Below are positions 1-8,497 of a stretch of 64,000 nucleotides of DNA, piece after piece; the first letter of the stretch is position 1, and every line of letters begins with the position of its first letter. A program made the translations under genes and the position numbers. Source of the stretch: Karstenula rhodostoma CBS 690.94 (Eukaryota > Ascomycota > Dothideomycetes > Pleosporales > Didymosphaeriaceae); assembly GCA_010093485.1 (NCBI GenBank), contig MU001494.1:1519937-1583936 (forward strand), read 5' to 3'. The notes beneath the pieces were generated by a model, which saw nothing but the letters and a program-made list of their open reading frames with translations, was not told where the DNA came from and ran no database searches.

Positions 1-1035
1 TGCGAGGAGCCGCCAAAATGTGAGCGGTGTGGGCGGTGCCTTCGGACGGTCGAAGCGCGCGACGAGTGCGAGGTTGAGGTTACCGAGGGCCGACGGCGGA
101 TGGTGAGCGAACGCTCTGCGCCTTGCGAGTCGGGGTAGGAAACCATGCGGGCCTGCTACGAGTCCCGGCTGTTCCGATGCGATGCGGAGTCTGCAGACGA
201 GATGATGGCGATGTGCGCTCCGGGGGCATGCAATGGCGGCGGAGAGGCTGGAGCGCAGGCGTGCACAAGGTGGCTGCGAGTTGTGTTGTTCGCTGGTGCT
301 GCAGGTCGAGGTGCAGCGAGGCTGGAGTAATGCAACAGGCCCGCCCTCTCGCCCCGCCCTGGACGCTGGACGGTGGGTGGGTGCGCAGCGGTTTGAGCTC
401 GTGGAATGACGGCGGCGGTGGTCGGCGTTCCTTGTCCGGTGCTGTATTGTCGAGCGTTTCAGGAGCTCACGGTGGCAGGAAGTCGGTGGCTGTGGCGACC
501 GCCATCGCGTTGCCCGCATGCAGCTGGTCTGCAGACAAGCGGCCAGGATGCCCCCGGGTGCAGCATGTGATGCGCCAATCGCCGCTGTTCCCCCAGCCAA
601 GCTTCTTCGACTGACATTCATTCGCTACCGAGCGCTGGCGCATATTCGCCGACACGGAGCGCGGCCATGGTGTCCAAAAGATGTGGTGCAGCAGTTCGTT
701 CTCCGCTGTTTCGTTTCCCGTTGCTAGTTTGCACACTAGGGAGAGCAAGAAAGGGATCTCACTCTGGCCGTACAATCTTTGGCATTAATATGGACAAGGC
801 GGATAAGGTTGAGAACACGAAAAGAGAGCTATAGTTGAAGTACACATCGAATACAGTGTTATACCTGCCTGGAAATACACCCATGTCGCAAGTTTGAACA
901 AACTTATGATACACCACACATTCGAGAGCCAGATTGCACATCGCATTTACGGAAGCCTGCTCTCTGCCAACGAAACCGCGCCATCGAAATCCGGCACCAG
1001 AACAAGTGCAGCTCGGCTTTGACAGCGAGCATGTC
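1..1035. other. Left edge, no gene recognised
   Basis: No open frame here shows a recognisable domain. The first 600 bases are GC-rich, and the part from about 750 is closer to average composition. The right end is presumably 3' flank of the RING-like gene, which is read on the minus strand and ends at 1036. A gene entering from the left edge cannot be excluded. Confidence 0.5.
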
Positions 1036-2270
1036 TCAAGTGGTGACCAGCCTGTAAGCCCCTTAGCATTCGCGCTCTACATCATATTAAAAGAAAGTCG
1101 AACACATACCTTAAGTTCCGCCAACGCGATAAGAGATCGGCATCAGTCATGTCCTTCAACTTTGCATGAATGCCGACCGGGCCGAAGTCGAGCCGCAGTT
1201 TGTTCCTCAACATCAGGCATTTGTTGTCTTCTCTCCAGTCGACATCGTCCGGTGAGGTCGGATCCCCATTGCGATGATATGAAAATGTCCGCTTGATGAT
1301 GTGAAGTGGTTGACACAAGAGCATCGCGGACAAAAGACGCAGGGCTGGGACGTGTGCATCGTTACATAGACGCACTGCGTCACCGAAGACGCGGTCCCAG
1401 GGTAATCCGTCTCGTATCTCGCCCCTCTCGTCCGAATGCGACCAGATACCATCTCCGTCACCAACAATCGCGTTGAAAAGACCGGCGTCTAGTTGTGCCA
1501 GCTCGTAAGAGGGCATCATCTCCGCACATCGCACCATGAGGTAGGTGCAGTCGAAAAGTGGTCCAATTGCCTGGTACGCTTGCCCTCCTCGTGGTGTCAA
1601 AGGGATACCAGGTTCCGAGACAGCGTCGTTCAAATCGAACAAATGTAATGTTACCCAACCCCAACCCCAAGAATCCCCTCCCGTCGGAAGACCGCTGTTT
1701 CGGACAACGCGCTGCACTATCTGCAGGATCTGCCTCCATTGCGACACTCGATCTGGAGAGCTGCGGATCATCTCTATGTTCGCTTGGATATCCGTCCACA
1801 TTTGTGCGAATAATCCTTGGTGTTGGTGGATCATGTCCCAGAGTTCATACAGAGTCGGACTCGAGCGTAAGAGGCGGCTGCGTTGCCCCGAGTCTTCAAG
1901 GCTCGTAGTTCGCGACATGTCGGGATTGTCTTCATCCTCATCATCGCTTGCATCTTCACTATAGTTCTCAGCTTCATCAAAATCGTCTTCCTCCCCGAAC
2001 AACAATTGTCGGCACTGCGCGAAAGTAGAAGTTAGCTCAGACATCTTCGCCTCACAGCCTGGGCTCACTCACGTGGGGACAGCGGTTGTGGTTTTCGTTG
2101 TCGCTCCTGATCCAAGCATCCAGGCACGATTCGCCAACCACTTGCTTGCAGCACTCCATGGATACGGGTTCATGCTCCTTGGTGAACGGCTCCCAACAGA
2201 AGCACAGCGCCTTCCGCTCGCCGAGTGTCTTGCGGAAGTCGTCCTCGCTGCGGACGGACGGTCGCGCCAT
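1036..2270 (-). CDS. RING-like zinc-finger protein, paralogue of 20793-22122
   Basis: Exons 2270-2073, 2014-1110 and 1051-1036 (introns of 58 and 58 bp) give 372 aa. The first splice joins CPH to CRQ, restoring a CPHC pair. The N-terminal 68 residues form a RING-like cysteine cluster: C23, C25, C40, C41, C49, C64 and C67, with the signature CCKQVVGESC and NHNRCPHCR. The usual RING histidine after the third cysteine is replaced, so zinc binding or ubiquitin ligase activity is uncertain. An acidic stretch follows (about residues 72-95), then a C-terminal domain with GPLFDC and VPALRLLSAMLLC motifs. The second RING-like gene in this window shares both ends, so they are paralogues. If the last intron is retained the protein ends at 1082 instead (376 aa). 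The C-terminal domain is not one I recognise, so no function is assigned beyond possible protein or ubiquitin binding. Confidence 0.8.
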
Positions 2271-2723
2271 GGCAGAGAAAGTCGAGGGGGCTGTCGAGTG
2301 AAGGCTGGATGTGTCGATTTTGGGGACGCGCGACTCTGATATCTACGTCATGTTAGCGGTCGCGAGGGCTCACGAGCTGGGGCTTTTGCTTACTGAAATG
2401 ATTGGCGGAGGAGCCGCAAGGTCGACGTTGCGTGCCGCGCGACGGGCGGGGAGAGACCAGAGTCTGAGGTCTCTCGTAAAACAGGTGCTGCGGGCGCGCA
2501 GATTGCGCGGCTGACTAACCAATCGATGACACGGAACGAAGTGAAAGGCCCACCACGTGAGGCTTTGGTGGTCTCATCAGAACTAGTTATCGTGCGTTGA
2601 ACTTGGAATCAAAGAAACCGTGACGGATTCCCAACAAAGGGATATGTGCAATTAGCTTAGTGGATACATAACATACAGAGCTGTACTCAAACAGGTTGAC
2701 ATACGACAGCAGCTTTTAACATC
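2271..2723. other. Intergenic: upstream of RING-like gene, 3' flank of SerRS
   Basis: Both neighbours are read on the minus strand. This stretch should hold the promoter of the RING-like gene and the terminator of the seryl-tRNA synthetase gene. No further gene was seen. Confidence 0.5.
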
Positions 2724-4277
2724 TCAATAGTTGCCCGTGCCATGGATTTTGTGACCCTGAATCTTATCCTGTCCTCCCATGAATGGCTGCAGCACCTCCG
2801 GTATCGTCACAGAGTAATCATGCTCATTCCACGAATTCTCTAGTATGGCCGCTAGCACGCGAGGGACGGCGAGAGCAGTGCCGTTGAGTGTGTACGGGAA
2901 CTCAAGCTTGCCACCGGTCTTCCCCAAGCGAACCCTGGTGTGCAATCGTCGACTCTGGTAGTCTGTGCACATCGATGTGGAAGTGACCTCACCCCAGCCT
3001 TCGTCCTTTTCGCGTCTTGATGGAAAGAATGCCTCAATATCAATCTTTCTCGTAGCGCTGGCGCCGAGATCGGTGGTAGGCATCTCCAGAACGCGGCAGT
3101 GCAGGCCGAGGCTCAGCAGGATCTCCTTCTGTATGGACAGCATTTCTTCGAATATCGTTATTGAGTTTGAGGGTGTGTCAGCGGCAAAATGCTCCTGCTC
3201 GTTGGTGTCCGGCAGCGTCCATGCAAACATCTCCACCTTGGTAAACTCATGCACGCGGTAAAGACCCTTTGTATCAATACCGCGAGCACCCGCTTCGGCG
3301 CGGTAGCATCTTGAGACTCCGACCGTCTTTAGCGGGAGTTCGACGTCTTCGAAGGTCTGGTTTGCCTTCATGCCAGCGAGCGGTATCTCGGCCGTACCTG
3401 CTAGTACCAGCTGCGGTTTCGCCTGGTCTTTCTCCGCTTGTTCAATTGCATATACTTGTTGCTCTCCGTTCTGATCCCGTGGCTGAAACCCACATGCAGA
3501 TGCGACATGCGAGTATACCAGCGATGGTGGTGCCACGGCCTTCCAACCCCGTTTCCGTGCTACAGTGAGCGCATACTGCACAAGAGCCTGCTCCAGCATC
3601 GCCGCATCGCCCACAAGGAAGTACCAGCCCCATCCCGATGTCTGCGCCGAGGCCGCAAAGTCCAGTATCCCGAGCTCTGAACCAATGTGTACATGCGATC
3701 TCCAGACGCGGTCCGATCGCGAAGGCTCAGGCTCGGGGTGGTCATTGATGTATTCGAGGAGTTGCGGTTCGGTGCCAACGGGCGTATCTGTGCTGCTCAA
3801 GTTGGGCAGGTCCTGGGCGAGGTTGTCGATCTCTTCTTGCAGCAGCGCTTCCTTTGCCTCGACGGCTCCAATCTCGGCTTTCAACGCTTTCGCTTCGTCG
3901 ATGAGCGATTCTCTTGATTGACCCTCTCCTTCGCCTGCGCTGTGCGACTTTGCTTTCGCTAGCTGCCCACGTATTTGGTTGTTCCTTTCCCTCAAGTGAC
4001 GGGCGTTCTGTTGAAGCGCTAGCCATTGCTCATGAAGCTCAATGATGCGCCACGAGGATTTGCTGTGGGCCGCGTAATTACGGTCGATGCAGTTCTGTTC
4101 GTAGAGGCCAGGATTTTGGCGGATATGCTTGATGTCGATTGCAGGCTTCGGGGCGAATGCGGGTCTTGTATATGCACGGCGAGCTGTGCGTGGTATTCGA
4201 GTAGTCGTTCGTACGGTCTGGAGCTGCGTTCGGCATGCCGCGCATGTTCGCGGGAAGAGGGTTTGCAGTGACTTCAT
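2724..4277 (-). CDS. DIA4: Seryl-tRNA synthetase, mitochondrial
   Basis: A single exon of 517 aa. The enzyme charges tRNA-Ser with serine. The first ~35 residues are rich in Arg, Thr and Ala with almost no acids, as in a mitochondrial targeting peptide. Residues ~50-150 form the charged long-helix arm that grips tRNA-Ser. The class II catalytic domain follows, with motif 2 (SRCYRAEAG, then RVHEFTKVEMF) and motif 3 (NGTALAVPRVLAAILEN). The order and length fit the organellar SerRS family (yeast Dia4, animal SARS2). The targeting sequence and motif spelling suggest this is not the cytosolic enzyme, which should lie elsewhere in the genome. Mitochondrial location is inferred from the N terminus. 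Confidence 0.93.
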   Translation of the reverse strand: MKSLQTLFPRTCAACRTQLQTVRTTTRIPRTARRAYTRPAFAPKPAIDIKHIRQNPGLYEQNCIDRNYAAHSKSSWRIIELHEQWLALQQNARHLRERNNQIRGQLAKAKSHSAGEGEGQSRESLIDEAKALKAEIGAVEAKEALLQEEIDNLAQDLPNLSSTDTPVGTEPQLLEYINDHPEPEPSRSDRVWRSHVHIGSELGILDFAASAQTSGWGWYFLVGDAAMLEQALVQYALTVARKRGWKAVAPPSLVYSHVASACGFQPRDQNGEQQVYAIEQAEKDQAKPQLVLAGTAEIPLAGMKANQTFEDVELPLKTVGVSRCYRAEAGARGIDTKGLYRVHEFTKVEMFAWTLPDTNEQEHFAADTPSNSITIFEEMLSIQKEILLSLGLHCRVLEMPTTDLGASATRKIDIEAFFPSRREKDEGWGEVTSTSMCTDYQSRRLHTRVRLGKTGGKLEFPYTLNGTALAVPRVLAAILENSWNEHDYSVTIPEVLQPFMGGQDKIQGHKIHGTGNY

Positions 4278-5590
4278 CTTCGAGCCATTTGACGATATAC
4301 GAATACAGAAAGAACCCAGCTAGTGTACGATTAACAGACGACAAGATGTCCGTTCAGCTTGGTATGGGGTGAGGATGATCTTTGGAGCTACCATGTCGGA
4401 ACTTCTGCGCAAGCTCCCGTTCGCCAAGCAGGACCCCTGCGGCCCCACGACGCGTCCACGTTCACGCACATCCAGGTACGCGTCATGTTGCCTTCCACAT
4501 CATCTTTCCAGGGTGGCATTGGATCTTTTCAGGGGGGCGATAACGAGGCGTAAACATGGCCTTCAATAGAAAACAACCAGATCCAGCTTGACGAGAATGG
4601 CATACCCGAGAAACTTTCAATGGCTCTCGCGAATGCCCTCTTTTCCTTGAGGCCAAGCGTGATTCCAAAAGATGCGCCTAAGACTGAATTGCAATCGCCT
4701 GGCCAGCCAAGGCATCGAAAGAGCTTTTCAGGAGCGCACCGCATCTTCGTTTCCACCAATGTCATCCTTCAAAGATCCCACTTCTCTGTTCCCAACACCC
4801 TTCCACCCTGCCGGCGAACGGCGATATTTGTGTCTCAACGCCCCCAGTTTCACAGACGCGTCCTGTAATGTACAAGGACTGCTGGTCCAGTGCTACGTGG
4901 AAGAGCCGGCATGATGTTGAAGTCCTTTGTTCCTTTTTGTACTGCTGAGATGATACCCCATTTATGGAACTTGCCTATAGGTGTCGCATACATACAACGC
5001 TTGAATCCAGTCATGGCTCAACTCTGATTGGCTGTTCAAAATGCTTTTTAGATTATAGGTACACACATTCTGGATGCACAGGACACCAACCTGTAAGATC
5101 AAGAGACCATTTCACTGTCGCACTTCGGGCCAGAGGGGAACTAGCACGCAGGCTAGTGCGCGCCTCATGTGGCGGTGTGCAGGGAAAGAAAGGTATCCAG
5201 CCGCCCGCCTGCCAACGTCAGCCCATGACGTGGTCTCGTGAGGCGCACACGTCTTGAATTTGAGCATCTTGCCAGGTGCATTTGTGACGGTATCGTGTGA
5301 GGAAACTAGGCCTAGGTCTTGTTAGTTGCGTGAATGCCTGGCCGTGCTGTCGTCTGATTGAAGGGCTTTGTTCGTTGGGCACGAGATCGGACGTGTATCA
5401 GTCGCTGAGCGCCTGAGGAGCTGCCGCCCGCTGCCTTGGCCGCCCGCTTCGCACATAAACACACCATCTTCCAGGCCACCTCACCGCCCGCTTTCGAGCG
5501 CTGTAGTACCTGGGTGCTCCTCACCATCGCTACCGCCAGCTACCGAGCACGCAGCCCTTGCTTCAGACGACCCGCGACCTGCGTCCCACC
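4278..5590. other. Intergenic with two coding-looking blocks in different frames
   Basis: This 1.3 kb lies between the divergent SerRS and TLC-domain genes and should hold both promoters. On the plus strand, about 4565-4870 reads NNQIQLDENGIPEKLSMAL, and 4700-4914 in another frame reads FPPMSSFKDPTSLF and ends in VQCYVEEPA before a stop. Intron-like signals lie at 4474-4510. I could not join these into one frame, so this is either a small multi-exon gene I have not solved or a decayed one. Confidence 0.35.
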
Positions 5591-6813
5591 ATGCACGACC
5601 CATTCCCGTTCCCATGCCCGGTTTGGTTACGGCAGCTCACCGAGCCCTTCGCCGACTACGTCTCACTCAAGACCCTCCCGCTGCACATTCATGAAGTGCT
5701 CCTCGCCTTCTCCCTCTACTATGCTGTCCACCTCGTTGTCGCGCCGCTGCTTTCGCGCTACTTCTTTCCGCGGACATACAACAGCCTCAGTGCCCGCACC
5801 AAGCTTAACTGGGATGTGCACATTGTGTCGTTCGTGCAAAGCACCGTAATTTGCGTTCTCGCCCTCTGGGTCATGGTGAAAGATGAGGAGCGGAGCGAGA
5901 TGAACTGGGCCGGCAGGGTACACGGATACACCGGTGCTGGAGGGCTGATACAGGCGTTTGCGGGAGGGTATTTCTTGTGGGATCTCGTCATCACACTCCA
6001 GAATGTCAGCGCCTTTGGGCCGGGTATGCTGGCGCACGCCATCTCCGCCCTGTTCGTCTTCTCGCTTGGCTTTGTACGTTCCCTTCAAGCTATGCGCAGC
6101 CTACGAAAAGCTAACAAATGTATCAGAGACCCTTTGTCAACTTCTACGCACCCACGTTCATCCTCTACGAGCTCTCGTCGCCTTTCCTAAACATCCACTG
6201 GTTCTGCGATAAGCTCAACATGACAGGCTCGAAACTTCAGCTTTATAACGGCATCCTCCTGCTCGTCACCTTCTTCGGCTGCCGCCTCTGCTGGGGCTCC
6301 TACCAATCCGTGCGCGTCTTTTCCGACGTCTACCGCGTGATTTCGGCCGGCGAGTTCGTGCTGGAGGACCCAGAGCTCGGCAAGCTCAACAACGGCACCA
6401 CCATCGATCCCAGCGCTATCCCGACATCCGACATCATGCAATTTGCCGGTGATCGCACCGTCCCGCTGTGGCTTGCCGCTTCCTACCTTCTGTCGAACTT
6501 TACGCTCAATGGCTTGAACTGGTTCTGGTTTGGCAAGATGATCGAGACGATTAGGAAGCGGTTCGACCCACCGCTTGGCACAAAGAAGCCCGAAGCCAAG
6601 GAGGCGGAGAAGGAGCAGGTGCTGGTTGAGGGCATCAGCCTGCAGTCACCGCCGTCGACACCCTTTGCGCAGACGAGTGGCACCGACGTGAATGACTACA
6701 TTGGCAAGGTGAAGGTGGAGAAGAAGTCGAACCACTTGGAGATCGAGCAGATGGAGATCAGGAAGAGAACTGGCGAGGATGGGAGACCAATGAGCAGTGC
6801 GAGGGCTGCGTAG
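5591..6813 (+). CDS. TLC-domain (TRAM-LAG1-CLN8) membrane protein
   Basis: Exons 5591-6073 and 6127-6813 (53 bp intron) give 389 aa. The join reads SLGF-RPFVNFY. The start is the first in-frame ATG (CCACCATGC); the frame is open further upstream but without an ATG. Six hydrophobic segments are visible, e.g. EVLLAFSLYYAVHLVVAPLL near residue 35, VSFVQSTVICVLALWVMV, FAGGYFLWDLVITL and LYNGILLLVTFFGCRLCWG. The HAISALFVFSLGF and FYAPTFILYELSSPFLNIHW motifs are typical of fungal TLC-domain proteins of the TMEM56/DUF887 type rather than ceramide synthases. The C-terminal ~90 residues are charged and probably cytosolic. Substrate unknown; ER or plasma membrane location is inferred from the family. 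Confidence 0.85.
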
Positions 6814-7928
6814 GGTGGTTGCGGGTTAGTGCTTTTCGGTTCCGTTAATCATTCATTATGCATAGCATGGGCGGATGGTTTTACGACGGGGATACTGCGG
6901 GCGTACGTGTTTAATAGAAGCTATTTCTTCGAACGGATGGTACATAGGATTCGCGCAACAGGAAGAATTCTTCTGTTATTCGCAAGGCACATGTTTGTTA
7001 GTTGGATAGTTAGAAAGCCTTCGATAATACGAATGCAATCAAGCACTATCGTCTCCGAAAAGGTCGCAAAGGATCTCCGAGCTTCGGCCGCTTGCTACCC
7101 CTCCCCGCAGTCCCACACAAACACCAAAATGTCTTCTACGCATGTATCGTGACAGCCACAGGCATCCTAAAGACATTTTCAATGATATACGGTATTTGAC
7201 TCTGTAGACTTTGGAGTATCGAGCACTGACATGGACATAATTCTTTGCTGGGATTTATCTTACAGATTGCCCATCCCTCTGTGATTAAAAGATGCGCACC
7301 ACGGTGACTCGGCGTATCTGGTTGTATTCAGCTCGGTTTCAAACTCAAGGTCTGCAGGTCCTCATCACACCCGGAATACCAAGATCGGAGGGAAATTGGC
7401 CGAAAAGCGAACTTTCTGGTCTGCGTTGCTTCTAGGATCCATCTGCCATCTCTCCTCGGGAAGTCGAAGCGCAGCATACCACATTCGAAGAGCACAGCGC
7501 CGCACGGGCCTTGTGCGAAGACCACGGCCTGTTTGGAAGGTCCATTTAAGCACATCTTATTTGAGTCCGTCGAGTTGTGGCAAGATGAACATTATATCAA
7601 GAGATCTGGTACAAGTGCGTGGTTCAGGAAGCTTCAGGTGCAGCACGCAACCTGTATCCAGTCGCACGAAACGAGCTCGACCCGTCAAACACTTTGAGAG
7701 CTCGCTGAGGCCGTTATGGTCATTTTCCGGACGTTTGGATTGGCCTTCTGATGGAAAGTCAATACGGTGTTCCAGGAACGCACCCAACCTTTTGTTGCGC
7801 AACGGCAGCATCAATCGCCGATCCGCACCACGGTTGGAGCGCACTGCTCGCGCGCACAGACTCGCGCTTGTCAGCCGCAATTCCACTTCCAAGTCTTCCA
7901 GGCCGCCGCGCCCACTTTTCGACTTTCT
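6814..7928. other. Intergenic: 3' flank of TLC gene, upstream of U6
   Basis: Open frames occur on both strands at 7330-7900, but none shows a domain or convincing splice joins. The right end leads into the U6 promoter. Confidence 0.4.
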
Positions 7929-7939
7929 GTTCGAGTCCG
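7929..7939 (+). promoter_or_regulatory. B-box match upstream of U6
   Basis: TGTTCGAGTCC matches the tRNA-type B-box consensus GGTTCGANTCC at 10 of 11 positions. It lies about 52 bp before the predicted U6 5' end. No tRNA T-stem can be drawn around it, so it is not a tRNA end. Function is inferred only. Confidence 0.35.
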
Positions 7940-7960
7940 CTCACCGCAAAGCGTTTTGTC

Positions 7961-7968
7961 TATATGTA
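7961..7968 (+). promoter_or_regulatory. TATA box of U6 gene
   Basis: TATATGTA lies 30 to 23 bp before the predicted U6 5' end, the position of the TATA element in U6 genes transcribed by RNA polymerase III. Confidence 0.7.
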
Positions 7969-8069
7969 TTCTACTGTTTGCATCAACTTCGTTCTTCGGA
8001 ACATTTGGTCAATTTGAAACGATACAGAGAAGATTAGCATGGCCCCTGCACTAAGGATGACACGCTCAA

Positions 8070-8123
8070 GTGAGTCAGTTCGAGTCCCACTGTTGACAAA
8101 ACAAATACTAATGCAAATCGCAG
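8070..8123 (+). other. Spliceosomal intron inside U6
   Basis: This 54 bp intron has a GTGAGT donor, a TACTAAT branch site (8106-8112) and a GCAG acceptor. It is proven by comparison within the window: the U6 copy at 8407-8497 lacks exactly these bases. It carries a B-box match. The inner part can form a short hairpin with CAGT and ACTG flanking the B box. Confidence 0.9.
8077..8087 (+). promoter_or_regulatory. B box inside the U6 intron
   Basis: AGTTCGAGTCC matches GGTTCGANTCC at 10 of 11 positions. Schizosaccharomyces U6 genes also keep a B box in their intron, where it recruits TFIIIC. By analogy this is an internal promoter element of this gene. Confidence 0.7.
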
Positions 8124-8140
8124 TCAAAGAGAAGCTACCA

Positions 8141-8147
8141 TTTTTTT
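8141..8147 (+). terminator. Pol III terminator of U6
   Basis: A run of seven T directly after exon 2 sequence GAAGCTACCA. Further T runs follow at 8197-8201 and 8214-8220 and could stop read-through transcripts. Confidence 0.8.
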
Positions 8148-8161
8148 CGTGATTTGTTGTG

Positions 8162-8172
8162 AGTTCGATTCC
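8162..8172 (+). promoter_or_regulatory. B-box match downstream of U6 terminator
   Basis: AGTTCGATTCC matches the B-box consensus at 10 of 11 positions and lies 15 bp past the terminator. Saccharomyces U6 uses a downstream B box, although much farther away. In the inverted U6 copy the same place reads AGTTCGAGGCT, so the box is broken there. Confidence 0.5.
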
Positions 8173-8406
8173 GCGACGGTGCACTGGTTTGCATTCTTTT
8201 TATTAACGACATCTTTTTTTAAGCCCTGCCAGCAACACCTCCAGTACAAGATGCTTGCTTGCAGCCTAAACGTCATTTTTATCATCGCCTAGAACCACGC
8301 TGCGAAAGCGCACGACTACTCATCCCCTATCCTGGGGTAACTCGTAGCCTTTTCGCATTATAAACCTTCGCCGCCTACGGCGCTCCTGATACCATGCGCC
8401 GCAGCC

Positions 8407-8497
8407 TCGAACTCACACAAATCACGAAAAAAATGGTAGCTTCTCTTTGATTGAGCGTGTCATCCTTAGTGCAGGGGCCATGCTAATCTTCTCTGTA
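8407..8497 (-). pseudogene. Intronless, 5'-truncated U6 copy
   Basis: Read on the minus strand this begins TACAGAGAAGATTAGC, at the ACAGAGA box, and matches the U6 gene base for base through exon 1, across the exact exon junction (CTCAA-TCAAAG) and exon 2 to a run of seven T. The intron is absent and the first 32 nt of U6 are missing. The match goes on past the terminator for about 20 bases (GTGATTTGT-GTGAGTTCGA) with one deleted base, and weakly further to about 8391. It lacks the 5' stem-loop and the TATA box, so it cannot make functional U6. No clear target-site duplication was seen. Confidence 0.9.

Larger units (their letters stand above)
7991..8147 (+). ncRNA. U6 spliceosomal snRNA, with an intron
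   Basis: The 5' stem-loop GTTCTTCGGAAC, then ATTTGGTCAATTTGAAAC, the ACAGAGA box (8024-8030), the AGC triad (8036-8038) and the internal stem-loop GGCCCCTGCACTAAGGATG identify U6. The gene is split: exon 1 is 7991-8069, the intron is 8070-8123 and exon 2 runs from 8124 to the T7 terminator at 8141-8147. The spliced RNA is about 100 nt, a normal U6 length, and exon 2 supplies the 3' tail. U6 pairs with U4 and U2 and forms the catalytic core of the spliceosome. U6 introns are known in Schizosaccharomyces and some other fungi. The 5' end is placed by similarity to yeast U6 and may be off by a few bases. Confidence 0.95.

Noticed and set aside
7330..7892. Two minus-strand open frames before U6 that could be exons of one gene
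   Set aside because: No GT..AG pair joins them in frame and neither shows a family motif. The start would also lie in the U6 promoter.
7929..7939. tRNA gene suggested by GTTCGAGTCC
   Set aside because: No pairing T-stem, acceptor stem or anticodon arm can be drawn around this site or around the B boxes at 8077 and 8162.
7960..8184. Minus-strand open frame across U6, and a similar one at 8466-8660 sharing the RRLAWPLH end
   Set aside because: The shared peptide is only the antisense reading of the U6 core in the gene and sense-side reading of its inverted copy; not protein-coding.
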